Numbered from the stretch's first letter, positions 15,073 through 24,438 are shown. The stretch: 64,000 nucleotides of DNA from Litoreibacter ascidiaceicola (GCF_900129235.1 NZ_FQUV01000003.1:248001-312000), one strand, 5' to 3'. The notes: generated by a model not told the origin, from the letters alone. Numbers and translations: made by a program.

Positions 15073-18000
15073 ATGACAGAAACGGAAATCGGAACGCGGC
15101 AACTCCGGCATTGGCGAACCGCCCTCAAAGATCACTGGGGCATTGAGGGCGACCTGAGCCGTCTGGATGGAGAATATGATCTGAATTTTCTCGCGACAGG
15201 TGACGGCCACGAAGGATATGTTCTGAAAGTCATGCGTCCTGATTGCGAAAGCTGGCTGGTCGGTATGCAAGTGAAGGCATTCGAACATATCGCCCTTCGT
15301 GACCCGTTGCTTCCTTGCCCTCAGGTGATCAAATCCGGCGATGGGATGTCTCTGCTAACGTTGCCCGATGAGGCTGAACAAAAGCGCCTTGTCTGGCTGC
15401 TTAACCAGCTCCCTGGTCGATGCTATGCCAATGCTGCCCCCAAGAGTGACGCGCTGATCCATGAAGTTGGTCGCATGCTTGGAGGCTTTGCATCGGCCTT
15501 GGCGGATTTCCAGCACACAGGGTTAGACCGTGACTTTAAATGGGATCTGATGCGTGGGGACTGGATCAGCGATGAGCTGGATTGCATCACCGACGCGGCA
15601 CGACGGCAGATCATCGACGGGATCTGCGCGGATTTTGCCAGCGTGAAACCTGTTCTCGCTGCGCTGCCCAAACAGGCCGTTCACAACGACGCCAACGACT
15701 ACAACATTATGGTGAGGGGTGACTTAAGCGAACCTCGTCAAGTGTCAGGCCTGATTGATCTGGGCGACATGTGTGCCGCGCCGCGCGTCTGCGATCTGGC
15801 GATTGCCGCGGCCTATATCGTGCTGGACCATGATAAGCCTGAGGCGGCCCTTGCCGCGCTCGTCGCAGGTTACCATGAGGCCTACCCGTTGACGCCAGCA
15901 GAGGTGGACCTGATTTGGCCGCTGCTGCGCATGCGGCTGGCGGTGAGTGTCGTGAATTCCACACTGATGGCGGTGGAGAATCCGGATGATCCCTATGTAA
16001 CAATTTCGCAAGCATCCGCGTGGCGCTTTCTAGAGGGCAACACTCTTCATGGCGGATTGCTGAGCGCCCGATTGCGAGCAGCCTGCGGGTTGCCTGTGGT
16101 TGAGGGAGCCGACCGGGTTCTTGATTGGTTGGAGCAGGAACGCGGAAATTTTGCTCCTTTGATGGGACAGGGGATTGCTGACGCGCCTTTGGGATCGCTA
16201 TCCGTTGAAAACTCTACTTGGCCGCAAAACCCGTTCCATATGCCATTGGATGAAGCCGCCCGTGTGGGCGAGGAATTCGAGGATCAAGGCCGCATCTGGC
16301 TGGGTTATTATCACGAACCGCGCCTGATTTACGCTGAACCCGCCTTCCGCAAAGGGCCATGGAAAGCCAGCGACAGGCGCACTGTGCATCTGGCGGTTGA
16401 TGTCTTCACGCATGCGGGCACCCCCATGTTCGCGCCATTGCGCGGCGAGGTTTTCGTTGCAGAATACCGCTCGGGTCATCTGGATTATGGGGGCGTCATC
16501 ATCTTGCGCCACGAAACACCCGAGGGCGATCCATTCTATACCCTGTATGGCCATCTTGATCCCGAGTTCCTCGACCGCCTGAAGCCCGGTCAAGTGGTGG
16601 AGCAGGGCGAGGAGTTTTGCCGGTTGGGCGATCCAAACATGAACGGAGGCTGGGCACCGCATGTGCATTTCCAACTCGCGCTCACGACGGAAGGGATCGA
16701 AGCCGATTGGCCCGGCGTTGGTGATCCTGACGAGATGTATCTGTGGCGCGCTGTCTGTCCGAACCCCGCGGCACTGTTGAACCTGCCGGACGAAAAGGTT
16801 CGCTACTATCCGACGGAAAAGCAGGGAGTTCTGGCGGAGCGCAAAGCGCATTTTGGTGGCAATCTGAGCCTGACTTATGACGATCCGTTGATGCTGGTCC
16901 GCGGCTGGAAGCATCATTTGTTTGACGAATGGGGGCGTCCTTATTTGGACGCCTACAACAACGTGCCGCATGTCGGCCACGCCCACCCGCGCATTCAGGC
17001 GGTCGCCGCTGACCAGCTGAAAAGGATTAATTCCAACACCCGCTATTTGCATCCTGCGCAAACTGCCTTTGCAGAAAAGATACTGTCGAAACTCCCCAAG
17101 AGTTTCGAGGTCTGTTTCTTCGTGAATTCGGGCAGCGAAGCCAACGAGTTGGCCTTGCGCTTGGCACGGGCGCACACGGGTGCCAAGGGTATGGTCACGC
17201 CTGATCATGGCTATCACGGGAACACCACCGGCGCGATTGATATCTCTGCCTACAAGTTCAACAAACCCGGCGGAGTAGGGCAGGCTGATTGGGTTGAGCT
17301 GGTCGAAGTTGCCGATGATTACCGTGGTTCATACCGGCGCGATGATCCGGATCGCGCGCAGAAATATGCTGATCTGGTCGATCCGGCGATTGCTGCGTTG
17401 CACCGTAAAGGGCACGGGTTGGCAGGCTTCATCGCCGAGACCTTCCCGTCGGTCGGCGGGCAGATCATTCCCCCCAAGGGCTACTTGGCTGCTGTCTATG
17501 AAAAAATCCGCGCTGCGGGCGGTGTCTGCATCGCGGACGAGGTGCAAACCGGACTTGGTCGGTTGGGCGAGTATTACTTCGGTTTCGAGCATCAAGGCGC
17601 GCTGCCCGATATCGTCGTAATGGGAAAACCAATCGGCAACGGACACCCGTTGGGTGTGTTGGTCACGACCAAGGAAATCGCGCAAAGCTTTGACAACGGG
17701 ATCGAGTTTTTCTCAACCTTTGGTGGCTCTACCCTGTCCTGTCGGATTGGCAAAGAGGTGCTGGATATCGTCGATGAGGAAGGCTTGCAGGAAAACGCCC
17801 GCGTGATGGGCGCGCGGCTTCTGAGCGGGCTGCAAGCGCTGCACCAGAAATACGTTTGCGTAGGGGACGTGCGCGGGATGGGTCTGTTCTTTGGGGTGGA
17901 GCTAATCAATCCCGACGGCACCGAGGCCACGGCAATCTGCTCTTATGTCAAAAACCGTATGCGCGATCACCGTATCCTGATTGGCAGTGAAGGCCCCAAG

Positions 18001-18114
18001 GACAATATCCTGAAGATACGCACGCCGTTGACCATTGAGGCCGAGGATGTGGATATGATTACGACCACTCTTGATCAGGTGCTTGCCGAAGTTGAGCACC
18101 CTGTTTCTGCCTAG
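15073..18114 (+). CDS. three-domain fusion: APH-type kinase, M23 peptidase-like domain, class III aminotransferase/phospho-lyase
   Basis: About 1013 residues from ATG 15073 (GGAG 9 bases upstream); an ATG at 15043 lacks a ribosome site. Domain 1 is an aminoglycoside/choline-kinase-like phosphotransferase with catalytic HNDANDYN (H204, D206, N211) and metal-binding IDLGD. Domain 2 is an M23/LytM-type fold with all metal ligands (H439, D443 in HLAVD; H530-x-H532 in HVHFQ). Domain 3 is a PLP-dependent class III aminotransferase with ADEVQTGLGR and Schiff-base lysine K852 in VMGKPIGNG. Known relatives pair a hydroxylysine kinase with a phospho-lyase acting on phosphohydroxylysine or phosphoethanolamine. 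A kinase-then-lyase route on an amino alcohol is therefore likely; the role of the M23 domain is unclear. Confidence 0.9.
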   Translation: MTETEIGTRQLRHWRTALKDHWGIEGDLSRLDGEYDLNFLATGDGHEGYVLKVMRPDCESWLVGMQVKAFEHIALRDPLLPCPQVIKSGDGMSLLTLPDEAEQKRLVWLLNQLPGRCYANAAPKSDALIHEVGRMLGGFASALADFQHTGLDRDFKWDLMRGDWISDELDCITDAARRQIIDGICADFASVKPVLAALPKQAVHNDANDYNIMVRGDLSEPRQVSGLIDLGDMCAAPRVCDLAIAAAYIVLDHDKPEAALAALVAGYHEAYPLTPAEVDLIWPLLRMRLAVSVVNSTLMAVENPDDPYVTISQASAWRFLEGNTLHGGLLSARLRAACGLPVVEGADRVLDWLEQERGNFAPLMGQGIADAPLGSLSVENSTWPQNPFHMPLDEAARVGEEFEDQGRIWLGYYHEPRLIYAEPAFRKGPWKASDRRTVHLAVDVFTHAGTPMFAPLRGEVFVAEYRSGHLDYGGVIILRHETPEGDPFYTLYGHLDPEFLDRLKPGQVVEQGEEFCRLGDPNMNGGWAPHVHFQLALTTEGIEADWPGVGDPDEMYLWRAVCPNPAALLNLPDEKVRYYPTEKQGVLAERKAHFGGNLSLTYDDPLMLVRGWKHHLFDEWGRPYLDAYNNVPHVGHAHPRIQAVAADQLKRINSNTRYLHPAQTAFAEKILSKLPKSFEVCFFVNSGSEANELALRLARAHTGAKGMVTPDHGYHGNTTGAIDISAYKFNKPGGVGQADWVELVEVADDYRGSYRRDDPDRAQKYADLVDPAIAALHRKGHGLAGFIAETFPSVGGQIIPPKGYLAAVYEKIRAAGGVCIADEVQTGLGRLGEYYFGFEHQGALPDIVVMGKPIGNGHPLGVLVTTKEIAQSFDNGIEFFSTFGGSTLSCRIGKEVLDIVDEEGLQENARVMGARLLSGLQALHQKYVCVGDVRGMGLFFGVELINPDGTEATAICSYVKNRMRDHRILIGSEGPKDNILKIRTPLTIEAEDVDMITTTLDQVLAEVEHPVSA

Positions 18115-18195
18115 TTGGCAATGGGGTGATCTTTGACGCTCTTGGGGCTCCGAACAGGACTAAACTGAAAGTGGCGTAAGCACATGCTGCAAAAC

Positions 18196-19347
18196 TTACA
18201 CAGCACCAGCCGAAGACAATGTCTTCGGCTTCGAAAACCCGTCTTCGAAGTAAAGCGCTGAACGGGAGGTAGGCCCTAGACGTCCGACACCGCCGCATTC
18301 TCGCAGCAGCTCTGCAGGCGTTGATGTTGCTCGGGCCACCGCAGAAACCATCTCATCTCCCACCGTTTCGGTCATGACCGAAAGCGCTTGAGGCATGTCC
18401 AGATCAGCCCCTGCAAGTGTGCCATCAGCCAGCGTAAGGCGATGGTCTTGTCTGAATACCTCACGTCCGTTGAGTAGAAAACTCTTGATGGTTGAGCCAG
18501 CCGTCGCCATTGCGTCGGTCACAAGGAACACTCTTTCGGAGTGTGGTTTTGCAGCCAGTGCAATGCGGATTGCAGCGGGGTGGACATGGATGCCGTCCGC
18601 GATCAGGCCCGCATAAATATCCCCGCGCTCCAGAGTTGCGCCGACCAAGCCGGGCTCCCGATTTTCCAACTGACTCATCGCATTGAACAGGTGGGTCACA
18701 CAACGCGCACCTGCGTCAAACGCCGCGTGGCAGGACTGGCAATCCGCGTCGGTATGGCCCAACGAGACCACGATGCCAGCTTCCGACATCGATCTTATTT
18801 GCGCCGTTGAGGCGCTTTCGGGCGCAACGGTGATCATGACATTTGGCAACCGGTCAGCCGCGTGCCGGATCAGCGACAGGTCCTCGTCCGTCATCGTACG
18901 GATCAGCTTGGCGTCATGCGCCCCTTTGCGTGCGACCGACAAATGCGGCCCCTCAAGATGGATGCCGACTATTCCGGGGATGTTTTCGACGATTGCTTGC
19001 TCTACCGCATCAATCGCCGCGCGGGTGCGTTCAGGCGTGTCCGTGATCAAGGTTGGCAGCAACGCCTGTGTTCCGGTTGTCGCATGGGCTTCGGCAATCT
19101 TTCGCAATACCGCCACCGATTGTTCGTCGTTGAACATGACCCCACCGCCGCCATTGACCTGCAAGTCAACAAAGCCGGGCGTGATCAACCCGCCACCCAG
19201 CTTCTGCTTGGGGCAGTCGGGAGGCAGACTGCCAAGCGGTTGAATGCTAAGGTAGCCGTCATCCCCGACGACAAGCGCGTGATCGACATGCAGGGTTAGC
19301 CCGTCATGGATATGTGCTCCGACATAGGCTTGTTTGATGCCAATCAT
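18196..19347 (-). CDS. nagA: N-acetylglucosamine-6-phosphate deacetylase
   Basis: 383 residues, full length for the family. Motifs: GFVDLQVNGGGG near the N-terminus, HLEGPHLS with metal-binding Glu/His, SLGHTDAD, THLFNAMS and the catalytic Asp in VTDAMATAG. It converts GlcNAc-6-P to GlcN-6-P and acetate in the cytoplasm. Its ATG overlaps the stop of the SIS deaminase gene by 4 bases (ATGA), so the next enzyme of the pathway is translated from the same message. The last codons contain a 23-base inverted repeat (18208-18230) that may fold at the mRNA end. Confidence 0.95.
   Translation of the reverse strand: MIGIKQAYVGAHIHDGLTLHVDHALVVGDDGYLSIQPLGSLPPDCPKQKLGGGLITPGFVDLQVNGGGGVMFNDEQSVAVLRKIAEAHATTGTQALLPTLITDTPERTRAAIDAVEQAIVENIPGIVGIHLEGPHLSVARKGAHDAKLIRTMTDEDLSLIRHAADRLPNVMITVAPESASTAQIRSMSEAGIVVSLGHTDADCQSCHAAFDAGARCVTHLFNAMSQLENREPGLVGATLERGDIYAGLIADGIHVHPAAIRIALAAKPHSERVFLVTDAMATAGSTIKSFLLNGREVFRQDHRLTLADGTLAGADLDMPQALSVMTETVGDEMVSAVARATSTPAELLRECGGVGRLGPTSRSALYFEDGFSKPKTLSSAGAV
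18208..18252 (-). terminator. tandem inverted repeats at the 3' end of nagA
   Basis: AGCCGAAGACA-A-TGTCTTCGGCT is a perfect 11-base inverted repeat (18208-18230), overlapped by CTTCGAA/TTCGAAG (18229-18251). Both lie in the last codons of nagA. They could form alternative hairpins ending or stabilising the leftward nag transcript. No T-tract follows. Confidence 0.35.
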
Positions 19348-20375
19348 ACTGTTTCTGTCACTTTTTTCAGATGGCGGGGCGCGTCAGGGTTGATACCTCG
19401 CGATGCGGCAACCTGTTCTACCATCGCATAAAAACTCGCAATCAACGTGATCGGATCGGTGAGCGGATGACCCGTTCGGGCAACTGCCAATCCCGTGGCA
19501 TTCCGTACTTTTGTGCTGGTCGCAAAAACCGTGGCCCCTTTGGACGCGATCTCGTCGGCAACACTGGCGAGCGCGGTTTCCGCCTCATCCGCCGATGCGA
19601 GGGCAATCACAGGGAAGCCGAGGTCCACGATCGATACCGGCCCATGCAACACCTCTGCCGAAGAGTAGGATTCTGCGTGGATTTGGCAGGTCTCTTTAAA
19701 CTTTAGGGCAGCTTCATTCGAGATGGCGTAGGCTGGCCCGCGTCCCAAACAAAAGATGGAGTTGCGCGACCCCAATGCGGCGCGGGCTTCCGGCCAGTCG
19801 ATCCCAACCGCTGTTTCCAGCTTGCTGGGTAAATCATGAATGGCAGCACGAAGCGCATCGTCCTCCGCCCATTCAGCCAGCAGCCAGATGCCGGCAACCG
19901 CCGAGTTCACGAAAGTTTTCGTCGCCGCCACACTGATCTCTGTGCCTGCGTGCAGGTTCAACGTGTGGTCAGCGACTTGAGCCAACGGGCTGTCGGGGTT
20001 GTTTGTCATCGCAATCGACAAGGCCCCGCCATCCCGCGCCATCCGAGCCATCTCGACAATATCCGGGCTTTTGCCCGATTGCGAAACGGACAGGCAGACG
20101 CTGCCATCAAGGTTCAACTTGCGGTTGTAGATCGACGCGATGGACGGGCCGATGGATGCGATCGGGGTTCCGGTCAGCAACTCGGACACGTATTTCAGGT
20201 AGGTCGCGACATGATCTGAGGAGCCACGAGCGACCGAAACCATGAAGCTGGGTTTGCGTGCGCGCATGGCGTCGGCCGCGCGGCGAATATCGTCGCCGCC
20301 CCGTTGCAACAGGTTGTTTACAGCCACTGGGATTTCCAGCACCTCGCGGCGCATCTGAGTTTGCGTGGTGGTCAT
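19344..20375 (-). CDS. SIS-domain glucosamine-6-phosphate deaminase (NagB-II/AgaS type)
   Basis: 343 residues with two SIS domains. The first has VARGSSDHVATYLKYVSE and SVSQSGKSPDIVEMARMARDGG; the second has CLGRGPAYAISNEAALKFKETC followed by HAESYSSAEVLHGPVS, and the C-terminal tail resembles GlmS. It lacks the glutamine amidotransferase domain of GlmS, so it is the isomerase half only and matches NagB-II deaminases that turn GlcN-6-P into fructose-6-P and ammonia. It lies between the GntR regulator (9-base gap) and nagA (4-base overlap). AgaS-like specificity cannot be excluded. Confidence 0.88.
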   Translation of the reverse strand: MTTTQTQMRREVLEIPVAVNNLLQRGGDDIRRAADAMRARKPSFMVSVARGSSDHVATYLKYVSELLTGTPIASIGPSIASIYNRKLNLDGSVCLSVSQSGKSPDIVEMARMARDGGALSIAMTNNPDSPLAQVADHTLNLHAGTEISVAATKTFVNSAVAGIWLLAEWAEDDALRAAIHDLPSKLETAVGIDWPEARAALGSRNSIFCLGRGPAYAISNEAALKFKETCQIHAESYSSAEVLHGPVSIVDLGFPVIALASADEAETALASVADEIASKGATVFATSTKVRNATGLAVARTGHPLTDPITLIASFYAMVEQVAASRGINPDAPRHLKKVTETV

Positions 20376-20384
20376 TTGGCAGTC

Positions 20385-21143
20385 CTATTCCTTGGCAAGG
20401 CGAAGCTCGGCTACGAAGTTGTAGGCGTCCCCGCGATATATGGATTGAGTGAACTCGACCGTCCGCCCGTCTGCTAGATATGAGGTCCGCTCGATCCGCA
20501 GGCCAGCCTTGCCCGGGGCGACATCCAGCAGCGCTGCGTTGTCCTCTTCAAGGTTGATTGCAGAGATCTTTTGCAAGGCCCGAACCGGTCTGAAGCCGAT
20601 CTGCTCCAAGACTTCGTAGAGTGATGTTTCAACCAGCAGCGGGTTGGGCAGTATCTCGGAGGACAGGGACGCGCGCTCGATGGCCATTGGCTTTCCATCC
20701 GCAGTTCTAAGGCGGGCAATCCGTGAGACCGACGCGTCAGGTGACAGGGCAAGCGCAAGCACTTCGTCCGGCGATGGCATGTAGACTCCGCGTTCCAACC
20801 AAATGCTTGTCGACACCATGCCGCGGCGCGACATGTCTTCGCTGAACGAGGTCAAGCGCGACAGGGACTGCTCGATCTGTGGCGCATGAGACGCGACGAA
20901 CGATCCCGACCCTTGCTTTTGAATGACGATGCCATCCTTCGCCAAAGCTTGTATCGCCTTGCGAACGGTGACGCGGGACAGCTCGGTAATCGCGGCAATT
21001 TCGCGTTCCGGTGGTAGCGGGCTTCCTGCTTTCAAAAGACCCTGATCAACACCCTCCGAGAGTCGTTGACGCAGTTGGACATATCTTGGTCCACCATCTG
21101 AAAGCAGCCACTTATCTGGCGCGAGGAATGCGGCGATCGTCAT
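20385..21143 (-). CDS. GntR/HutC-family transcriptional regulator of amino-sugar genes
   Basis: 252 residues from ATG 21143, which overlaps the kinase stop as TGATG. The N-terminal winged helix (about 20-85) has PLPPEREIAAITELSRVTVRKAI followed by QKQGSGSFV. The C-terminal UTRA effector domain has RIARLRTADGKPMAIERASL and YEVLEQIGFRPVRA. It resembles NagR-type repressors that sense phosphorylated amino sugars. The four AGGTATT heptamers in the divergent promoter at 22039-22167 are the natural candidate operators. Function inferred from family and context. Confidence 0.9.
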   Translation of the reverse strand: MTIAAFLAPDKWLLSDGGPRYVQLRQRLSEGVDQGLLKAGSPLPPEREIAAITELSRVTVRKAIQALAKDGIVIQKQGSGSFVASHAPQIEQSLSRLTSFSEDMSRRGMVSTSIWLERGVYMPSPDEVLALALSPDASVSRIARLRTADGKPMAIERASLSSEILPNPLLVETSLYEVLEQIGFRPVRALQKISAINLEEDNAALLDVAPGKAGLRIERTSYLADGRTVEFTQSIYRGDAYNFVAELRLAKE

Positions 21144-22036
21144 CAATTGCTCTCCGGCTGTTGTGTTGCATTGGAGCTTGCAAGCTGGAATGCCCCGTCA
21201 AGCGCGGAGCCTTTCGGTTGAATGCGACCGGACAGGAAATCTTCGGGAAGATAGCCCGCGTAATGAGGTCCGATGCCGCCGGTGAGGCAAAGCGTATCTC
21301 CGGTTCGGAAGCCCAATCTCGCGAGGCAGCGCATCAAATGGTTCGCTCCCTTTTTCATGATGGCTTGCCCCCACGGGTCCGCAGCCTGTGCGCCAGCGAT
21401 GATCTCAGGTGCGAGCGTAGCGAAGTCGCCCGGCTTGGCCGTCACGCTGAACGACACCAGCGCGTTGGGGTCGCCGCCGAATTTCTCAAACAGCTTGCGG
21501 GTCAGGGGGGTATGATCGGCAAGCTCGTCATGGCAGAGCATGACCTGCTCCAGACCGGCGCGACCAAGCCATGCACCCGACCCCTGATCGGCGACGTAAA
21601 AGCCCCAGCCCCCCAGAAACGTAAACACGCCAGCCTGACTGGCCGCCGCGAACGCGCCGGTGCCGAGGGACAGCAAGTAGCCGTCATGCCTGCCCAATGC
21701 GCCTGTGACTGCGGTCGGGCGGTCATCGGTCACGGTTATGGTCTTGTAGGGCAGGGCGGAGGCGATGCGGGCGCTGTCATCAGCCCCCAATATTCCGGCA
21801 ATTCCGATATGAGCCGTAGCATGCGACAGCGCGCTCGTCGGGATGCCGGCAAGTCTTGCAGCATCTTCGACGGTGGACGCAATGTTCTTCACGGCAAGTG
21901 CGGCATCCGAGGCCGCGTTGGCCCGACCACCTTCGGATCGCGAGAGCACCCCGTCGGATAACGTGCCAATGGCAACGCGGCAGCCCGTGCCGCCCCCATC
22001 TACGCCGATAATTACTGTGCTGCCAGATTTGATCAT
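21143..22036 (-). CDS. BadF/BadG-type N-acetylglucosamine kinase
   Basis: 297 residues of the actin-like ATPase fold: phosphate-1 motif GVDGGGTGCRVAIG at residues 10-23, AHIGIAGI, phosphate-2 SLGTGAFAA, GGWGFYVADQGSGAWLGR and adenosine motif CLTGGIGPHYAGYL. These are the motifs of GlcNAc or GlcN kinases. It would phosphorylate incoming amino sugar to feed nagA, or MurNAc to feed murQ. It is first in the leftward operon. One AGGTATT heptamer overlaps its ribosome site, so regulator binding could block initiation directly. Confidence 0.9.
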   Translation of the reverse strand: MIKSGSTVIIGVDGGGTGCRVAIGTLSDGVLSRSEGGRANAASDAALAVKNIASTVEDAARLAGIPTSALSHATAHIGIAGILGADDSARIASALPYKTITVTDDRPTAVTGALGRHDGYLLSLGTGAFAAASQAGVFTFLGGWGFYVADQGSGAWLGRAGLEQVMLCHDELADHTPLTRKLFEKFGGDPNALVSFSVTAKPGDFATLAPEIIAGAQAADPWGQAIMKKGANHLMRCLARLGFRTGDTLCLTGGIGPHYAGYLPEDFLSGRIQPKGSALDGAFQLASSNATQQPESN

Positions 22037-22188
22037 GCAATACCTTTATAATACCTATTTTGCAAAAGATAGACCAAATTCGCTATTATTGCTGATATTG
22101 GCTTTGAGATTACGGCAAAAATGCAGCAGATAAGAAAATGGTAGACAAAAGGTATTTAAAAGGTATTAGTTTGTGCAGGGAGGATTCC
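22037..22188. promoter_or_regulatory. divergent amino-sugar promoter with four AGGTATT operators
   Basis: The heptamer AGGTATT occurs twice on the minus strand (22039-22045 and 22050-22056) and twice on the plus strand (22150-22156 and 22161-22167). In each pair the copies are exactly 11 bases apart, one helical turn, and each pair sits just upstream of the first gene of one operon. The repeats are embedded in A/T-rich sequence. The geometry suits cooperative binding by the GntR-family regulator encoded nearby and symmetrical control of both operons. Confidence 0.65.
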
Positions 22189-23082
22189 ATGCTGTCGCAA
22201 ACTACAGAAAGGCTTTCAGGTGCCGTGACGATTGATGCGGTGTCTGCGGCCCATGCCATGTCTGCGTTCCTCGATGGTCAACAGGCTGCGATTGCGGCTG
22301 TAAGGCTTGCGGCAGGCGATATCGACCAAGGTGCCGAGGTTATGGCCTCAGCGGTCCGATCTGGGCGCGCCTTGGTGTATGCGGCTGCGGGAAGCTCTGG
22401 TTTGATGGCTTTGGCAGATGCGTGCGAGCTGTCGGGAACCTTTGGGATTTCGCCTGAGAGCGTCCGAATTTACATGGCAGGCGGGGTTCCCGCCGATGGC
22501 TACATGCCGGGCGACACCGAAGATGACGTCGACGCGGCGCAAGCTGTGGGTCGTGGCGTTAAGCAGGGGGATGTCCTGATCGTTCTCAGTGCAAGTGGAA
22601 CGACGCCTTACGCTCTGGCTGTTGCAGAATGTGCCAAGGCCAACGGCGGTACTATTATCGCTCTCGCAAATAATCCGAGAACACCGCTTTTGGACATTGC
22701 TGATGTCCCGATTTGTCTTGAGACGCCGCCGGAGGTGATCGCAGGATCGACCCGGCTGGGCGCTGGGACGGCGCAGAAAGCTGCGTTAAACTTGATGTCC
22801 TCGATGATGGGGGTGAAACTGGGCCATGTTTACCAAGGTATGATGGTCAACGTTGTCGCTGATAACGCCAAGCTGATCGCGCGCGCAACGGGGATCGTGT
22901 CGCGTGTCGCGGATGTGTCCATGCCAGAGGCAGAGACAGCGTTACAAAAGTCAAAGGGCAATCCGAAGCTGGCAATACTTGTCGCGAAAGGTGTCACCGT
23001 CGAAGCCGCTGGAGATATTCTCGACGCGCATGGCGGACATTTGGGACCCTGCCTTCAATCGCTTAAACCAAAACAAACTTGA
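22189..23082 (+). CDS. murQ: N-acetylmuramic acid 6-phosphate etherase
   Basis: 297 residues from ATG 22189 with GGGAGG 5 bases upstream; the longer frame from 22138 lacks a ribosome site. Single SIS domain with YAAAGSSGLMALADACEL, then AGGVPADGYMPGDTEDD (the catalytic Glu position) and VLSASGTTPYALA; C-terminal NPKLAILVAKGV helix. It cleaves the lactyl ether of MurNAc-6-P to give GlcNAc-6-P and lactate, linking cell-wall sugar salvage to nagA in the facing operon. First gene of the rightward operon, followed after 22 bases by the binding protein of a sugar transporter. Confidence 0.93.
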   Translation: MLSQTTERLSGAVTIDAVSAAHAMSAFLDGQQAAIAAVRLAAGDIDQGAEVMASAVRSGRALVYAAAGSSGLMALADACELSGTFGISPESVRIYMAGGVPADGYMPGDTEDDVDAAQAVGRGVKQGDVLIVLSASGTTPYALAVAECAKANGGTIIALANNPRTPLLDIADVPICLETPPEVIAGSTRLGAGTAQKAALNLMSSMMGVKLGHVYQGMMVNVVADNAKLIARATGIVSRVADVSMPEAETALQKSKGNPKLAILVAKGVTVEAAGDILDAHGGHLGPCLQSLKPKQT

Positions 23083-23104
23083 AAACCAAACTAGGGAGAA
23101 GACT

Positions 23105-24358
23105 ATGAAAAAGACAACGTTAATAGGCGCCATGCTGGCCACGACCATGCTGGCGGGCACTGCCTCGGCCGAGGATGTGACGCTGACAATCGAGAGCTGG
23201 CGCAATGATGATTTGGCCATCTGGCAGGATAAGATCATCCCTGCTTTCGAGGCGGAGCATCCAGGGATCAAGCTGAAATTCACGCCCTCGGCTCCTGCTG
23301 AATACAACGCGGTGCTGAACTCCAAACTGGACGCAGGCTCTGCTGGTGACATCATCACGTGCCGCCCCTTCGATGCCTCGCAGGCGTTGTTCGAAGCGGG
23401 TCATCTGGCTGACATCACCGACCTTGAGGGGATGGCGAATTTCTCGGCTGTATCCAAGTCGGGCTGGAGCACGGATGACGCATCCGTCCAGTACTGCGTC
23501 CCGATGGCCAGCGTGATCCATGGCTTCATCTATAACAAAGATGCGTTCGCCGAAGTGGGCGTGGAGGTTCCAAAGACCGAGGCCGAGTTCTTTGCCGTTT
23601 TGGACAAGATCAAGGAAGACGGCAATTACACCCCGATGGCGATGGGCACAAATGATCAGTGGGAAGCTGCCACCATGGGTTATAACAACATCGGTCCAAA
23701 CTACTGGAAAGGTGAGGAGGGCCGCTTGGCGCTGATCGCCGGTGACCAGAAGCTGACGGATGAGCCATGGGTAGCCCCCTATCGCCAACTCGCCAAATGG
23801 GCCCCTTATCTGGGTGACGGTTACGAGGCGCAGACCTATCCCGACAGCCAGAACATTTTCACCTTGGGCCGCGCTGCGATCTATCCCGCAGGATCTTGGG
23901 AAGTCTCAGGCTTCAACGGGCTGGCTGACTTTGAGATGGGCGCTTTCTACCCGCCTGTGCAGAATGCTGGCGACACCTGCTACATCTCGGATCACACCGA
24001 TATCGGCATTGGCATGAACGCTGCAACGCCTAATGCGGAAGCCGCGAAAACCTTCCTGAACTGGGTCGGTTCGTCCGAATTCGCCACCATCTTTGCGAAT
24101 GCGCTGCCGGGCTTCTTCCCGCTGTCGTCCGCTCCGGTCACGCTGGAAGACCCGCTTGCGCAAGAGTTCATCTCTTGGCGGGGCGAGTGTGAAAGCTCGA
24201 TCCGGTCGACCTACCAGATCCTGTCGCGTGGCACGCCGAACCTTGAGAATGAAACATGGAACGCTTCCGTTGCAGTGATCAAAGGTGAGGAAAGCCCGGA
24301 AGATGCGGGCAAGCGTCTGCAAGAAGGTCTGGCAAGCTGGTACGACCCCCAGAAGTAA
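23105..24358 (+). CDS. sugar ABC transporter periplasmic binding protein
   Basis: 417 residues. The ATG at 23105 opens a classical Sec signal (MKKTTLIGAMLATTMLAG) with AxA cleavage before Glu-Asp. The rest is a family 1 extracellular solute-binding fold: TLTIESWRNDDLAIWQDKII, FEAEHPGIKLKF, YNAVLNSKLDAGSAGDI, and aromatic residues in the cleft (NDQWEAATMG, YPAGSWEVSGF). Based on the surrounding nag/mur genes the ligand is probably GlcNAc, MurNAc or a disaccharide of these. A strong stem-loop (24379-24403) separates it from the permease genes. Confidence 0.92.
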   Translation: MKKTTLIGAMLATTMLAGTASAEDVTLTIESWRNDDLAIWQDKIIPAFEAEHPGIKLKFTPSAPAEYNAVLNSKLDAGSAGDIITCRPFDASQALFEAGHLADITDLEGMANFSAVSKSGWSTDDASVQYCVPMASVIHGFIYNKDAFAEVGVEVPKTEAEFFAVLDKIKEDGNYTPMAMGTNDQWEAATMGYNNIGPNYWKGEEGRLALIAGDQKLTDEPWVAPYRQLAKWAPYLGDGYEAQTYPDSQNIFTLGRAAIYPAGSWEVSGFNGLADFEMGAFYPPVQNAGDTCYISDHTDIGIGMNAATPNAEAAKTFLNWVGSSEFATIFANALPGFFPLSSAPVTLEDPLAQEFISWRGECESSIRSTYQILSRGTPNLENETWNASVAVIKGEESPEDAGKRLQEGLASWYDPQK

Positions 24359-24378
24359 GTCCTTCTCCCTTAAACCAA

Positions 24379-24403
24379 GTGTCGTCCCTGATTGGGGCGG
24401 CAC
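24379..24403 (+). terminator. intercistronic stem-loop after the binding-protein gene
   Basis: A 10-base stem (GTGTCGTCCC with GGGGCGGCAC, two G-T pairs) closes a TGATT loop 20 bases past the stop codon. Such hairpins commonly let binding protein be made in excess over permease by partial termination or 3'-end protection. Confidence 0.55.
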
Positions 24404-24438
24404 CTTCTCTTTCCCTTGACCCGCGGTAGGATTTTCTG

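Noticed and set aside
21011-21961. 316-codon frame opposite the GntR and kinase genes
   Set aside because: The minus strand carries two well-conserved proteins here; the plus frame has no recognisable motif.
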